A stretch of 64,000 nucleotides of DNA from Winogradskyella marina (lineage in GTDB: Bacteria; Bacteroidota; Bacteroidia; Flavobacteriales; Flavobacteriaceae): NCBI RefSeq assembly GCF_015645385.1, contig NZ_JADOET010000006.1, positions 1-64,000 on the forward strand, written 5' to 3'. Numbering within the stretch: the stretch's first letter is position 1; every line of letters starts with the position of its first letter. The notes under the pieces are model-generated. The model was not told where the DNA came from. It was given only the letters and a program-made list of their open reading frames with translations, and did not search any database. This document shows positions 17,044 to 26,591 of this stretch, one piece after another. The position numbers and the translations under genes are program-made.

Positions 17044-19014
17044 TTAACGTCGTTTACGTTTCGATTTATATTTCTTTTTTCGACGAGAACCTTTAGAAGC
17101 ATTAGATTCATAAGACGGAATGGCATCATCAAAAGTGTTTTTCACCGCTTTAAGATTTACACTCTTCCATCCTTTTTCTTTCGTTTCAGGTAACAAAACG
17201 TTCAATAAATCTTGTCTACCCACTTTATTCAAGGTCTTTCTAATCCAATCTTTGTTTTCTTTTTTATACCAAAAGAAGAAGCGATGTTGTTCCTCTTTTT
17301 CCTTTCTCGATTTTGGTGTTTTCGTCGGTTTCAACGTATAAGGATGATAACCACTATAATAAATAACAGTTGCAACTGTCATTGGTGTTGGTGTAAATCC
17401 CTGAACTTGTTCTAACTGAAACCCCATATCTTTTGTTTCGGCAGCCAAATTTGCCATATCTTCCACTTCACAAGCTGGATGATTTGAAATAAAATAAGGT
17501 ATTAATTGAAGCTTTAGGTTCTTCTTAATATTAATCTTATCAAAACGCTCTTTAAACTTATGGAAATATTTAAACGACGGTTTACGCATTAACTTTAAAA
17601 CAGGATCAGACGTATGTTCTGGTGCTACTTTTAAGCGACCAGAAATGTGTTTAGTCATTACCTCTTCTGTATAGTCATCTAATTCTTTAGGATCAGCATT
17701 TTTATTGAATTCTGGCACTAACATATCATGACGAATTCCACTACCAATAAAGGATTTTTTAATCTTAGGATGACTATCAACAGCCTGATATAATTCCGTT
17801 AATGGCTTATGAGAGGTGTCTAAGTTGCTACAAATCACAGGTGAAATACATGAAGGTGCCACACACTTATCGCAAATGGACTGTACTTTTCCTTGCATCT
17901 TATACATATTAGCAGAAGGACCACCAATATCTGATAAATAGCCTTTAAAATCTGGCATATTAGCCACTTTATCTACTTCTCTTAAAACAGACTCTTTACT
18001 TCTACTCGCAATAAATTTTCCTTGATGGGCAGAAATGGTACAAAAACTACAGCCTCCAAAACAACCACGATGAATATTAATGGAAAATTTAATCATTTCA
18101 AACGCAGGAATAGGCCCACGTTTATTATACTTTGGATGTGGTAAACGTGTGTAAGGTAACTCGAAAGACGCATCAATCTCTTCTTCTAACATTGTTGGAA
18201 ATGGTGGATTTATGACCAGTTTCCGTGTGTTAACATCTTGAAAAATTCGTTTTGCTCTTAATTTATTAGATTCTTGTTCAATCGTTTTAAAGTTCGAAGC
18301 GAATTTTTTCTTGTCTTTTAAACAAACTTCATGCGACTGAATTTCGATATCTTCCCAGTTTTTATTCTTAGGAATAGCCTCACCTTTATTTAAAAGAAAG
18401 GCCGTTTGCTTTACCGTGGTTAAGCTAGAAAATGGTACTCCCTTTTGTAACAATTCTACAATTTCACGTAAAGGTTGTTCGCCCATTCCGTAAACCAACA
18501 TATCTGCTTTAGACGTTTCTAAAATGGTTGGCATGAGTTTATCGCTCCAATAATCATAATGCGTAACACGACGTAAAGACGCTTCAATACCACCAATTAA
18601 AACAGGAACATCTGGGAATTTTTCTTTTAAAATTTTTGAATACACAGAAGTTGCATAATCAGGTCTAAACCCTTTATCTCCATTTGGTGTGTAAGCATCC
18701 TTATCGCGTCGCCTTTTGCTTGCCGTATAATTACTTACCATAGGATCCATACAACCACCAGTAACCGCAAAAAATAATTTTGGGATGCCTAATTTTGTAA
18801 AATCTTGTAAGTTATCATTAACACTTGGTTGCGGAACAATGGCAACTTTTAAGCCATAGCTTTCTAAAATTCGGCCAATTACTGCTGGCCCAAATGAAGG
18901 ATGATCTACATATGCATCTCCACTAAACAGTATAACATCTAGTTCTTTCCAACCACGGATTTTCACTTCCTTGTTTGTTGTTGGTAACCAATCTGTAAGT
19001 TTATTCATTTTCAT
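17044..19014 (-). CDS. YgiQ-family radical SAM protein
   Basis: A 656-residue protein with the DUF3362-type C-terminus of the YgiQ family and a central radical SAM domain. The cluster-binding cysteines are Cys318, Cys322 and Cys325 (RGCFGGCSFC). An N-terminal B12-binding-like region (about 25-200) carries FFAVTGGCMDPMVSNYTASK. The lysine/arginine-rich tail suggests RNA contact. Length is usual for the family; the substrate is unknown. A TAnnTTTG box ends 7 bp before the ATG, so the message may be leaderless; Met3 is an alternative start. Confidence 0.92.
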   Translation of the reverse strand: MKMNKLTDWLPTTNKEVKIRGWKELDVILFSGDAYVDHPSFGPAVIGRILESYGLKVAIVPQPSVNDNLQDFTKLGIPKLFFAVTGGCMDPMVSNYTASKRRRDKDAYTPNGDKGFRPDYATSVYSKILKEKFPDVPVLIGGIEASLRRVTHYDYWSDKLMPTILETSKADMLVYGMGEQPLREIVELLQKGVPFSSLTTVKQTAFLLNKGEAIPKNKNWEDIEIQSHEVCLKDKKKFASNFKTIEQESNKLRAKRIFQDVNTRKLVINPPFPTMLEEEIDASFELPYTRLPHPKYNKRGPIPAFEMIKFSINIHRGCFGGCSFCTISAHQGKFIASRSKESVLREVDKVANMPDFKGYLSDIGGPSANMYKMQGKVQSICDKCVAPSCISPVICSNLDTSHKPLTELYQAVDSHPKIKKSFIGSGIRHDMLVPEFNKNADPKELDDYTEEVMTKHISGRLKVAPEHTSDPVLKLMRKPSFKYFHKFKERFDKINIKKNLKLQLIPYFISNHPACEVEDMANLAAETKDMGFQLEQVQGFTPTPMTVATVIYYSGYHPYTLKPTKTPKSRKEKEEQHRFFFWYKKENKDWIRKTLNKVGRQDLLNVLLPETKEKGWKSVNLKAVKNTFDDAIPSYESNASKGSRRKKKYKSKRKRR

Positions 19015-19021
19015 AGTGCTG

Positions 19022-19029
19022 CAAAGATA
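19022..19029 (-). promoter_or_regulatory. -7 box abutting the ygiQ start
   Basis: Minus-strand TATCTTTG, a perfect TAnnTTTG, 7 bp before the ATG. It implies a leaderless or nearly leaderless transcript. Confidence 0.4.
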
Positions 19030-19129
19030 CAGTTAAATTTGGTTCGTTACTCCACTGTAAAATATTACGACGCTAGATCAAATAAGAGCACGGTAATTTT
19101 GAAGTTTTATAACGTCTTTATTGAGTAAC

Positions 19130-20260
19130 TCAGTGGTTTGAAGTCATGCACGTCAGTTTATAAACGTCGAGTAGTTTATCAACCATCATGTTTTCAGAAA
19201 AATTAAGATTAGCATGTTGGTATGCTTTTTCCCCCATAACCTTCAATACGTCTGGGTTTAATGTTATTCTTTCAATAATTTTAGCTAATTGAATAGGATT
19301 CTCAGATTCAAACAAGTAACCATTTTCACCTTCAATAATTTGATCGTAAGCTCCTTGAATATTTGACCGAATAACAGGTTTTTTCATCATCATGGCTTCT
19401 AATGGTACTAAAGGAAAACCTTCTACTCTAGAAGGCAGAATGAGCACATCAATCATATTATAAATATCATTTGGATCTCTAAAAGGAATTAAGGTAACCA
19501 GCTCATTCACCTCAGAATCATTAATTAAGTTAGTTAGCCATTCAATATTTCCATCTCCAAGAATGATTAGATGAATTTTTAAGTGTTTACAACGTTCAAT
19601 GCCTTTGATTAAAATATCAATGCCTTTTCGGTAACTTATGCTACCAACAAATCCCAAAATTAGTCGGTCTTTTGGTATTTTGTTGACTTCCTTTAATCCT
19701 CTAACAGCTTGTTCATCTACTACGTTATCCTGCTCTTTTACACCATTAAAAATACGTTTTACTTCATCCTTTTTATAGTTATAATTAGACACTAAATCTC
19801 TTTCTAATTCCCTACTGATAGCTATTACATAATCTGCTTTTCTATTAAATATATGCTGAGGAATTTTCATGTTATGATACGTAACAATAAATTTCTTGCC
19901 GGTTAAAAACCTATAAATCGCAGCCAAATATGTAGTTACAGGATAATGTGCATGTATAACATCGGGTTTAATTTTATGTAATTGATATAATGCGAACGGA
20001 ATGACATATAGATATGTAGCTAATTGTCGAAACCGCGTCAGTAATCTAATCTTGCCGTGAAGTGGAAAGGGCAGCTTTACAAATTTAATTCCTTTTGATT
20101 TCGCTTTTTCAAATAACCTAATTGCACTATCGTCTTCACCTGGTCCTTTTGATAAGATATTGACCGTATGATCTCTAGCTATAAGATTTTCAGCAACCGC
20201 ATAAATATGCGTTGTAGAACCTTCAGCTGGTAAATATCTTGCAAAGAAAACAATTTTCAT
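19130..20260 (-). CDS. Family 4 glycosyltransferase
   Basis: A 376-residue GT-B enzyme. The N-terminal half has FFARYLPAEGSTTHIYAVAENLIARGH-like architecture (here LIARDH). The C-terminal half has FVGSISYRKGIDILIKGIE and the nucleotide-sugar motif PSRVEGFPLVPLEAMMMKKPVI (the EGFPLVPLEA E-x7-E-type motif). It transfers a sugar from a nucleotide donor, probably for surface polysaccharide or glycolipid. It lies apart from other polysaccharide genes, with 112 bp to the UPF0173 gene upstream. Confidence 0.88.
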   Translation of the reverse strand: MKIVFFARYLPAEGSTTHIYAVAENLIARDHTVNILSKGPGEDDSAIRLFEKAKSKGIKFVKLPFPLHGKIRLLTRFRQLATYLYVIPFALYQLHKIKPDVIHAHYPVTTYLAAIYRFLTGKKFIVTYHNMKIPQHIFNRKADYVIAISRELERDLVSNYNYKKDEVKRIFNGVKEQDNVVDEQAVRGLKEVNKIPKDRLILGFVGSISYRKGIDILIKGIERCKHLKIHLIILGDGNIEWLTNLINDSEVNELVTLIPFRDPNDIYNMIDVLILPSRVEGFPLVPLEAMMMKKPVIRSNIQGAYDQIIEGENGYLFESENPIQLAKIIERITLNPDVLKVMGEKAYQHANLNFSENMMVDKLLDVYKLTCMTSNH

Positions 20261-20372
20261 AACGTCTAATTGTTTTTACCATTTTCAGTTTTTGACATGG
20301 AACTGAAAAATAACCAATGCGCAGACCACTCAATGATTAGGTCCTCCTATATTTGTCATAATAGCGTTACAA

Positions 20373-21050
20373 CTATAACTCTATATGCTCTCCAATCTCT
20401 AACAACATTAAATCCTTATCTTTTTCGAAAAATTTTCGTTTAGCGTCTTCATGATTAATTTCAATATAACCAAAAGTATCGTAGTGGTAACCCAGAATTT
20501 TATCACATTCAATAAAATCACTTGCCAGGATAGCATCTTCAACTCCCATTGTAAAATTATCACCAATTGGCAAAATGGCTAAATCGAGTTTAATTTGCAA
20601 CGGAATTAACTTCATATCCATAGTTAAGGCAGTATCACCAGCGATATAAATGGTTTTGTGTTCTCCTTCAATAATAAATCCGCCAGGTTGACCGCCATAA
20701 GATCCATCAGGAAAAGAAGATGAGTGAATGGCATTGACATATTTAAGATTTCCAAATTCAAATTCCCAAGATCCACCATGATTCATTGGGTGACCTTCTA
20801 AATCTTTGTTTTGGTAATACGTTGCAATTTCAAAATTAGATACGATTACAGCGCCTGTTCGTTTCGCTATGGCTTCAACATCTAAAATATGATCTTGATG
20901 TGCATGCGTAACTAGAATATAATCTGCTTTTAATGAATCTATATCTATCTTAGAAGCTTTTTCATTTCCTGTAATAAAAGGATCGACTAAAATGTGAATA
21001 TCCTTTATTTGTATGCCTAATGCGGCATGACCATAGAATGTAATTTTCAT
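20373..21050 (-). CDS. UPF0173 metal-dependent hydrolase (metallo-beta-lactamase fold)
   Basis: A 225-residue MBL-fold protein with the metal-binding THAHQDH motif (His49, His51, Asp53, His54), a later GDTALT aspartate and GYHYDTFG histidine. It fits the YtkL/UPF0173 family, whose substrate is not established. It lies 35 bp after menA on the same strand. That linkage to menA is common in flavobacteria, but no menaquinone role is known. Confidence 0.88.
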   Translation of the reverse strand: MKITFYGHAALGIQIKDIHILVDPFITGNEKASKIDIDSLKADYILVTHAHQDHILDVEAIAKRTGAVIVSNFEIATYYQNKDLEGHPMNHGGSWEFEFGNLKYVNAIHSSSFPDGSYGGQPGGFIIEGEHKTIYIAGDTALTMDMKLIPLQIKLDLAILPIGDNFTMGVEDAILASDFIECDKILGYHYDTFGYIEINHEDAKRKFFEKDKDLMLLEIGEHIEL

Positions 21051-21085
21051 ATCATTATAATTTTAAGGCTAAAATCTCCTTAAAA

Positions 21086-21991
21086 TTAATATAAAATATA
21101 ACCAACTCCTAAAAGTATTGCCATTAGAAATGTAGATAATGCCAATACCTTTAATTGACTATCAAAATCTTGTGGCAATTTTGCTCGTTTTATTCTTATA
21201 ACATGAATTAATAAAGGGATAAAAGCAATTAAATATAAAAAATTATAAGGTTCTACATAATACAATAATGAAAACAAAACAGTAACGAACATAGCGCCAA
21301 TGATAAGCGCAAAATGATACCGTTTAGCACGTTTTTTTCCTAACTTGATTGCTAATGTAATTTTCCCTGCATTCGTATCCGACTCAATGTCTCGCATATT
21401 GTTTAAATTCAATACACCAACACTTAATAAACCGACTGAAATCGCTGGTAATATAACGACATGATCTATACTGTGCACAAACAGTAAATAACTACCTAAG
21501 GTGCTAACGAGTCCAAAAAAAACAAATACAAAAACATCTCCTAAAGCACGATACCCATAAGGTGAATTACCCATGGTATAATTTAACGCTGCGTAAATTG
21601 AAAGTCCAGCAAGCATTATAAACAACAGAATATAAAGAATATTTCCAGGATTAAAAGCATTCCATATAAGCGCCACTGTACATATAATAACCACTATGAT
21701 ATTAAGCTTAATGCCGTCCATCATTTTACCAGGCGAAATAATTCCACTTTGAATTGCACGCATTGGACCTACACGTTCATCATTATCTGTACCTCGCACT
21801 CCATCACCATAGTCGTTTGCTAGGTTTGACAGTATTTGTAAACTAATAGTCGTTAAAATAGCAAAGGAGAAAACCCATATGTTAAAACGACCGTTATAAT
21901 AGGCAAAACATCCACCTAGAATAATTCCTGAAACAGAAAGCGGTAGTGTTCTTAATCGCATAGCACTAAGCCATGGTTTAATTTTATTCAT
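21086..21991 (-). CDS. menA: 1,4-Dihydroxy-2-naphthoate polyprenyltransferase
   Basis: A 301-residue UbiA-superfamily inner-membrane enzyme with about eight to nine helices. It attaches the polyprenyl chain to DHNA to give demethylmenaquinone. The first Asp-rich motif is NDYGDGVRGTDNDER (59-73). The second is the NMRDIESDTNAGKITLA region, which binds the prenyl diphosphate through Mg. It lies 15 bp after menB and is probably co-transcribed with it. Confidence 0.93.
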   Translation of the reverse strand: MNKIKPWLSAMRLRTLPLSVSGIILGGCFAYYNGRFNIWVFSFAILTTISLQILSNLANDYGDGVRGTDNDERVGPMRAIQSGIISPGKMMDGIKLNIIVVIICTVALIWNAFNPGNILYILLFIMLAGLSIYAALNYTMGNSPYGYRALGDVFVFVFFGLVSTLGSYLLFVHSIDHVVILPAISVGLLSVGVLNLNNMRDIESDTNAGKITLAIKLGKKRAKRYHFALIIGAMFVTVLFSLLYYVEPYNFLYLIAFIPLLIHVIRIKRAKLPQDFDSQLKVLALSTFLMAILLGVGYILY

Positions 21992-22006
21992 GTAATTAGG
22001 TTTAGA

Positions 22007-22855
22007 TTAAGGAATCCATTTTTTAGGAAAGTTCGGCTTCCTCTTTTCTAAAAAGGCATCTCTACCTTCTTTTGCTTCATCTGTCATGTATGCTAATCGT
22101 GTAGCTTCACCAGCAAATACTTGTTGGCCTACCATGCCATCATCAGTAAGATTCATGGCAAATTTCAACATTTTTATAGATGTTGGCGATTTCGCTAATA
22201 TTTCTTGTGCCCATTCATAGGCTGTATCTTCTAATGCTTCGTGAGGAATTACAGCATTTACCATTCCCATGTCATAAGCTTCTTGTGCGGAATAATTTCT
22301 ACCTAAGAAAAAGATTTCTCTAGCTTTTTTCTGACCTACCATTTTTGCTAAATAAGCAGAACCATAACCTCCATCAAAACTTGTTACGTCGGCATCCGTT
22401 TGCTTAAAAATAGCATGTTCTTTACTCGCTAGAGTTAAATCGCAAACCACATGTAAACTATGTCCTCCTCCAACAGCCCAACCTGGCACAACCGCTATTA
22501 CCGCCTTTGGCATAAAACGAATTAAACGTTGAACTTCTAATATATTTAATCGATGGTAACCATCGTCACCGACATAGCCTTGGTGTCCTCTCGCCTTTTG
22601 GTCTCCACCAGAACAAAAACTCCAAATACCATCTTTAGAAGATGGTCCTTCAGCACTTAAAAGAACAACACCAATATTTACATCTTCTCCTGCATCATAA
22701 AATGCATCATAAAGTTCTGAAGTTGTTTTTGGTCTAAAAGCATTTCTTATATCTGGTCTATTAAAGGCAATTCTGGCAACACCATTACATTTATGATACG
22801 TTATATCTTCATAAGACTTTGCAACTTTCCAATCAATATGGCTCATATCTATCAT
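22007..22855 (-). CDS. menB: 1,4-Dihydroxy-2-naphthoyl-CoA synthase
   Basis: A 282-residue crotonase-fold enzyme that cyclises o-succinylbenzoyl-CoA. It has CSGGDQKARG (81-90), PGWAVGGGHSLHVVCDL forming the oxyanion hole, and SFDGGYGSAYLA with the catalytic Asp161. The QTDADV motif (152-157) places Asp154 where E. coli has Gly156. This is the aspartate form seen in mycobacterial MenB, which supplies its own carboxylate instead of bound bicarbonate. Met4 at 22846 (MSHIDWK) is an equally likely start. First gene of menB-menA-UPF0173. Confidence 0.94.
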   Translation of the reverse strand: MIDMSHIDWKVAKSYEDITYHKCNGVARIAFNRPDIRNAFRPKTTSELYDAFYDAGEDVNIGVVLLSAEGPSSKDGIWSFCSGGDQKARGHQGYVGDDGYHRLNILEVQRLIRFMPKAVIAVVPGWAVGGGHSLHVVCDLTLASKEHAIFKQTDADVTSFDGGYGSAYLAKMVGQKKAREIFFLGRNYSAQEAYDMGMVNAVIPHEALEDTAYEWAQEILAKSPTSIKMLKFAMNLTDDGMVGQQVFAGEATRLAYMTDEAKEGRDAFLEKRKPNFPKKWIP

Positions 22856-22911
22856 TGTTTAGAGCGTAAAAATAAGAAATTAATAATAATAAAATGAAGC
22901 CTATTTTTTAC

Positions 22912-22942
22912 TTGATTTTACTATGTAACTACAGTATTTTTG
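22912..22942 (+). promoter_or_regulatory. Consensus Bacteroidota promoter
   Basis: TTG at 22912-22914, 20 bp of spacer, then TATTTTTG at 22935-22942: a near-perfect match to TTG-N19-21-TAnnTTTG. It lies 21 bp before the ATG of the 135-residue gene at 22964. Confidence 0.75.
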
Positions 22943-22963
22943 CAGCCATAACTTTAATTTATA

Positions 22964-23371
22964 ATGAATTACGACCCTACAATTTATAATAAAGACTATA
23001 AATTATATCATATAAACTTAGGAAGAATATTTTTATATAAAGATTATGTTGTGACCGAATTTAAAGAAGGTCTTGATATTAATTTTGAAAACTTTGATGA
23101 ACTTTCACAGATTATTCTACATAATTTTAAAGATCAGCCTTTTGGTTTTATTGCTAATAGAACCAATTCGTATTCAATAAATCTTAATGATGCTGAGTTA
23201 TTTAATAAAACATTCACTAATGCAAAAGCCTATGCTATAGTCGCTTACAGCAAGCGTACAGAACGTATTATTGAAATAGAAGATCACTTCTTTAAATTTA
23301 ATAAAAAAGTATTCAATAATTTTGAAAATGCACTAAATTGGGTTGAGGAAACCTTATCAAAAACAGCATAG
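22964..23371 (+). CDS. Hypothetical protein, STAS/SpoIIAA-like
   Basis: A 135-residue soluble protein. The alternating strand/helix pattern resembles small STAS or SpoIIAA-like proteins of flavobacteria: LGRIFLYKDYVVTEFKEGLDINFENFDELSQIIL, then PFGFIANRTNSYSINLND, then AKAYAIVAYSKRTERIIEIEDHFF. The family assignment is tentative and function is unknown. It is expressed from its own strong promoter, divergent from menB and convergent with the CvfB-like gene 4 bp away. Confidence 0.7.
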   Translation: MNYDPTIYNKDYKLYHINLGRIFLYKDYVVTEFKEGLDINFENFDELSQIILHNFKDQPFGFIANRTNSYSINLNDAELFNKTFTNAKAYAIVAYSKRTERIIEIEDHFFKFNKKVFNNFENALNWVEETLSKTA

Positions 23372-23375
23372 AATT

Positions 23376-24206
23376 TTATCGTAAATGAATACCGTCTTCT
23401 TTTATGTCTATCTGGCGCTCCTTATATAATGAACCTATCGCCTTTTTAAAACTTTTTTTACTCATTTGAAGTTGATTCTTAATATCTTCAGGATTGGATT
23501 TATCATGAAGTGGTATAAAACCACCATTATCATGTAGTTCATTAAGGATAAACTCTGCATTAGGTTCAATATTTCTATAACCAATTTGATTTAATGAAAT
23601 ATCTAATTTATTATCTGGTCTCACTTTTTTGATAATTCCTTTAAGCCTATCACCAACACTTAAGTCTTTGTAGATATCATCATTAAATACGAGACCTAAA
23701 TGCGTTTTATTTACAATAACATTCATGCCTAATTCTGAAGGGTGAGAAACAATAAGATCTACCTCGTCAAATTGCTGAACCGTTAATTCTTTATTATCTA
23801 AAAAGCTGTTAGTTTTACTAGATGCTACCAAACGTTCAGATTCTTCATCTAAATAGCAGTACACTAAATACCAACCACCAGATTTCATTTTAAAAGCTTG
23901 TTCTCTAAAAGGACAAAACAATTCCTTTACCAAACCCCAATCTAAAAAGGCTCCATAATCCGTAATTTGATTACAGCGTAACAAAGCAAAATCACCTTTT
24001 TTAATAAAAGGCTGATCTGTAGTGGCTACTGGTCGTTCTTCGTTGTCTAAATAAACAAAAACCTCAATTTTATCACCAATTTCAAAAACTTTTGGCACAT
24101 ATCTATTAGGTAAAAGTACTTCACCGTCTTCACCATCACCTAAAAACAATCCAGGTTCAGTGTCTCTTAATATTTCTAATGTATTGTATTCGCCTAAGTT
24201 TATCAT
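23376..24206 (-). CDS. CvfB-like S1-domain RNA-binding protein
   Basis: A 276-residue protein of the YitL/CvfB family: several tandem S1-like OB folds (about residues 1-60, 65-130 and 140-215, the last with VGDRLKGIIKKVRPDNKLDISLNQ) and a C-terminal winged helix (about 220-276, KSFKKAIGSLYKERQIDI). In Firmicutes CvfB affects virulence gene expression through RNA; the role in Bacteroidota is unknown. A TAnnTTTG box sits 4 bp upstream of the ATG, so the message appears leaderless. Confidence 0.88.
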   Translation of the reverse strand: MINLGEYNTLEILRDTEPGLFLGDGEDGEVLLPNRYVPKVFEIGDKIEVFVYLDNEERPVATTDQPFIKKGDFALLRCNQITDYGAFLDWGLVKELFCPFREQAFKMKSGGWYLVYCYLDEESERLVASSKTNSFLDNKELTVQQFDEVDLIVSHPSELGMNVIVNKTHLGLVFNDDIYKDLSVGDRLKGIIKKVRPDNKLDISLNQIGYRNIEPNAEFILNELHDNGGFIPLHDKSNPEDIKNQLQMSKKSFKKAIGSLYKERQIDIKEDGIHLR

Positions 24207-24210
24207 AATG

Positions 24211-24218
24211 CAAAGGTA
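24211..24218 (-). promoter_or_regulatory. -7 box abutting the CvfB-like start
   Basis: Minus-strand TACCTTTG, a perfect TAnnTTTG, separated from the ATG by only 4 bp. It predicts a leaderless transcript. Confidence 0.4.
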
Positions 24219-24279
24219 AATATATTTTTACAAGATATTCTAGGAAATTGAATGGATAGTGAAATATAAAAGCATAAAA

Positions 24280-24311
24280 AAAGCGCTACAACTTTAAAAT
24301 TATAACGCTTT
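24280..24311 (-). terminator. Intrinsic terminator after the DUF2853 gene
   Basis: On the minus strand a 12-bp stem (AAAGCGTTATAA / TTGTAGCGCTTT, two G-U pairs) is followed by a run of T residues, 20 bp after the DUF2853 stop codon. Confidence 0.8.
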
Positions 24312-24330
24312 ACAATATATATAATTCTAT

Positions 24331-24672
24331 TTAAGAATAAATAGCTTCTTTTTTAAAGTGTTTAGTCAATAAGTAGTAAACTACTGCTCTATATTTAGAT
24401 CTGTTAGAACGGCCATAAGTTTCCATTACAGAATCAATAGCTTTATCTAATTCAGCACCTTCTGTTAAACCTAATTTCTTAATTAAAAAGTTATTCTTTA
24501 CAGTTGCTAATTCTTTTTCATCTGAACCAGAAACTGTTGATGAGTCTGCATTATAAATTGAAGGACCTAAACCTACAGTTACTTTAGTTAATAAATCCAT
24601 ATCTGGATTCACACCACATTTGTCTTTTAAATCTGCCGCATACTTTACGATTAAATCATCTCTTTTACTCAT
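24331..24672 (-). CDS. DUF2853-family protein
   Basis: A 113-residue helical protein matching the DUF2853 family (SKRDDLIVKYAADLKDKCGVNPDMDLLTKVTVGLGPSIYNADS, ending YYLLTKHFKKE). The family is small, cytoplasmic, widespread in Bacteroidota and without known function. It is probably expressed alone, between menD and the CvfB-like gene, with a strong terminator behind it. Confidence 0.85.
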   Translation of the reverse strand: MSKRDDLIVKYAADLKDKCGVNPDMDLLTKVTVGLGPSIYNADSSTVSGSDEKELATVKNNFLIKKLGLTEGAELDKAIDSVMETYGRSNRSKYRAVVYYLLTKHFKKEAIYS

Positions 24673-24772
24673 TTTTATATTTGTTTTAAGTTAATAAATT
24701 ATCCCCTTAAAGGTACTAATTTTTAGACACAATTAAAATCGAAAAGTCACATCTTTACTATTTTTTATCTTT

Positions 24773-26533
24773 TTATTTGATAAACTTAAAAAAATCTATA
24801 AGAATCTTATCATTACTGCGAGATGGTGTAAAAATCTCTAATAGCTTCGGATTTTTATTTCCTTTATAAAACGATTCTAATTGTAAGTCTAAATCTTGTT
24901 CGTTATTAGCTGAAACATATTCAAAACCATACATATCACATAATTGCTTGGCAGATAAGTGATGTTTGGTCTCAAAAAAGCGATCAAAATTTTCTGTGTT
25001 TTTATCACCTGGTAAAATCCTGAAGATGCCACCTCCTTCATTATTTATTACAATAATTCGAAACGTTTTTGGGATGTAATTATTCCAAAGTGCATTACTA
25101 TCGTAAAAGAAACTTAAATCTCCTGTAATTAACGTCGTTCGTTTTTCGGCTACAATAGACGAGCCAATTGCTGTGCTCGTACTCCCATCAATACCACTTG
25201 TACCTCTATTACAAAACACATCGATACTTTTTGGTAATTGAAACAACTGCGTATAGCGAATGGCAGAACTATTACCTACTTGAAGCTGACTCTGTTTTGG
25301 AATGCTTTTTATAATTGTATTAAATACCTTAAAATCTGAAAACGGAAGCTTTTGTATATATTCCTCTTGTAGTTTTCGTCGTTTTTGGCGTACTGTAAGC
25401 CACGAGCTTTTATATGTACTTTTTGTATGATGTGTTACTTGAGGTAAAAAGGTGCTTAAAAAGGTGTTTGGTCGCAATTTTATATGCTTTTCTAAACAGA
25501 AAAAAGTATCATTTGCGCGTGTTAATCCAACGTGACAATGAAACTCGGGTTTATAAGTTCTTAAAAATGCTTTTATCTTTTTTGATACAATTAAACCTCC
25601 AAACGTGATTAATAGATCTGGTTGAAGTGCTTTAAAATCATCATCATTTAAAGGTGCAATTAATTTATCTATTCCTGGAAAAAAGTCGGGATGATGTAGA
25701 TTAGATGTTGTTTCTGTTAAAACGATAATACTGTCATCGTCCGCAATTTCTTGAATCCATTGTGCTTCAATAGAATTAGGTTGTAAAACACCAACTAATA
25801 TCATTTTTCGTTTCGCACTATGCCAGACATCTAATAAACTTTTAATTTCAAAACGATCTATCTTTTCTTCTCTATTTTGAAGTTTAAAAGGTTTCGGATT
25901 TATAAATAATTCCGTTGTTGTATCGTACAAAGGTTCATCAAACGGACAATTAATATGAACTGGTCCTGAGTTTAATTTTGAAATTGTAAGTGCATCATGA
26001 ATTTCAGATTCATTATGTGTTTGAATATCTTTTTGTAGCCCTAAAAAACGTTCTAGTTTATTCTCAATACTTTTAAGGATTGGCCTTTCGTTTTCTAAAA
26101 TAGCATTTTCACCTTCTTTTAAGTCTAGTTTTAGATGGGCATTATACAATACATGTTCTCCATAAACATTTTTTTGTTTTATAGTTTGTCCATCTCCAAT
26201 ATCTAAAAGGTGTTTAGGCCTATCTGCAGATATTACTACCAATGGAATATTGCTGTAATAAGCCTCTGATAGTGCTGGGTAATAATTTAACAGCGCACTA
26301 CCCGAAGTACACACTACAGCCACCGGTTCTTGTAGTTGTTGAGCAATTCCTAGAGCAAAAAATGCAGCACAACGTTCATCAACTATACTGTAGCACTTAA
26401 AAAAATCGTCGTGTGTAAAACCAATAGTTAAAGGTGCGTTTCTACTACCAGGTGAAATAATAATATGCTTTACGTTATGTGTTTTACACAACGTCACTAT
26501 GGTTTGTGATAAGGGTATTTTTGAATATATCAT
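24773..26533 (-). CDS. menD: SEPHCHC synthase
   Basis: A thiamine-diphosphate enzyme of about 586 residues that joins 2-oxoglutarate to isochorismate. It has SPGSRNAPL and the VDERCAAFFALGIA segment with the catalytic glutamate near residue 54. The C-terminal ThDP/Mg site shows as GTSGIDGSTSTAIGSS and GDLSFFYDSNAL...NNEGGGIF. The ATG at 26533 (MIYSKIPLSQT) matches the family N-terminus; the longer frame would need a TTG at 26548. It follows menF by about 58 bp on the same strand. Confidence 0.94.
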   Translation of the reverse strand: MIYSKIPLSQTIVTLCKTHNVKHIIISPGSRNAPLTIGFTHDDFFKCYSIVDERCAAFFALGIAQQLQEPVAVVCTSGSALLNYYPALSEAYYSNIPLVVISADRPKHLLDIGDGQTIKQKNVYGEHVLYNAHLKLDLKEGENAILENERPILKSIENKLERFLGLQKDIQTHNESEIHDALTISKLNSGPVHINCPFDEPLYDTTTELFINPKPFKLQNREEKIDRFEIKSLLDVWHSAKRKMILVGVLQPNSIEAQWIQEIADDDSIIVLTETTSNLHHPDFFPGIDKLIAPLNDDDFKALQPDLLITFGGLIVSKKIKAFLRTYKPEFHCHVGLTRANDTFFCLEKHIKLRPNTFLSTFLPQVTHHTKSTYKSSWLTVRQKRRKLQEEYIQKLPFSDFKVFNTIIKSIPKQSQLQVGNSSAIRYTQLFQLPKSIDVFCNRGTSGIDGSTSTAIGSSIVAEKRTTLITGDLSFFYDSNALWNNYIPKTFRIIVINNEGGGIFRILPGDKNTENFDRFFETKHHLSAKQLCDMYGFEYVSANNEQDLDLQLESFYKGNKNPKLLEIFTPSRSNDKILIDFFKFIK

Positions 26534-26591
26534 AGGCTCAACATCCAACTAGTAATGGATGGTGTTCATTTTTTCGAAAATTAATATTTTT

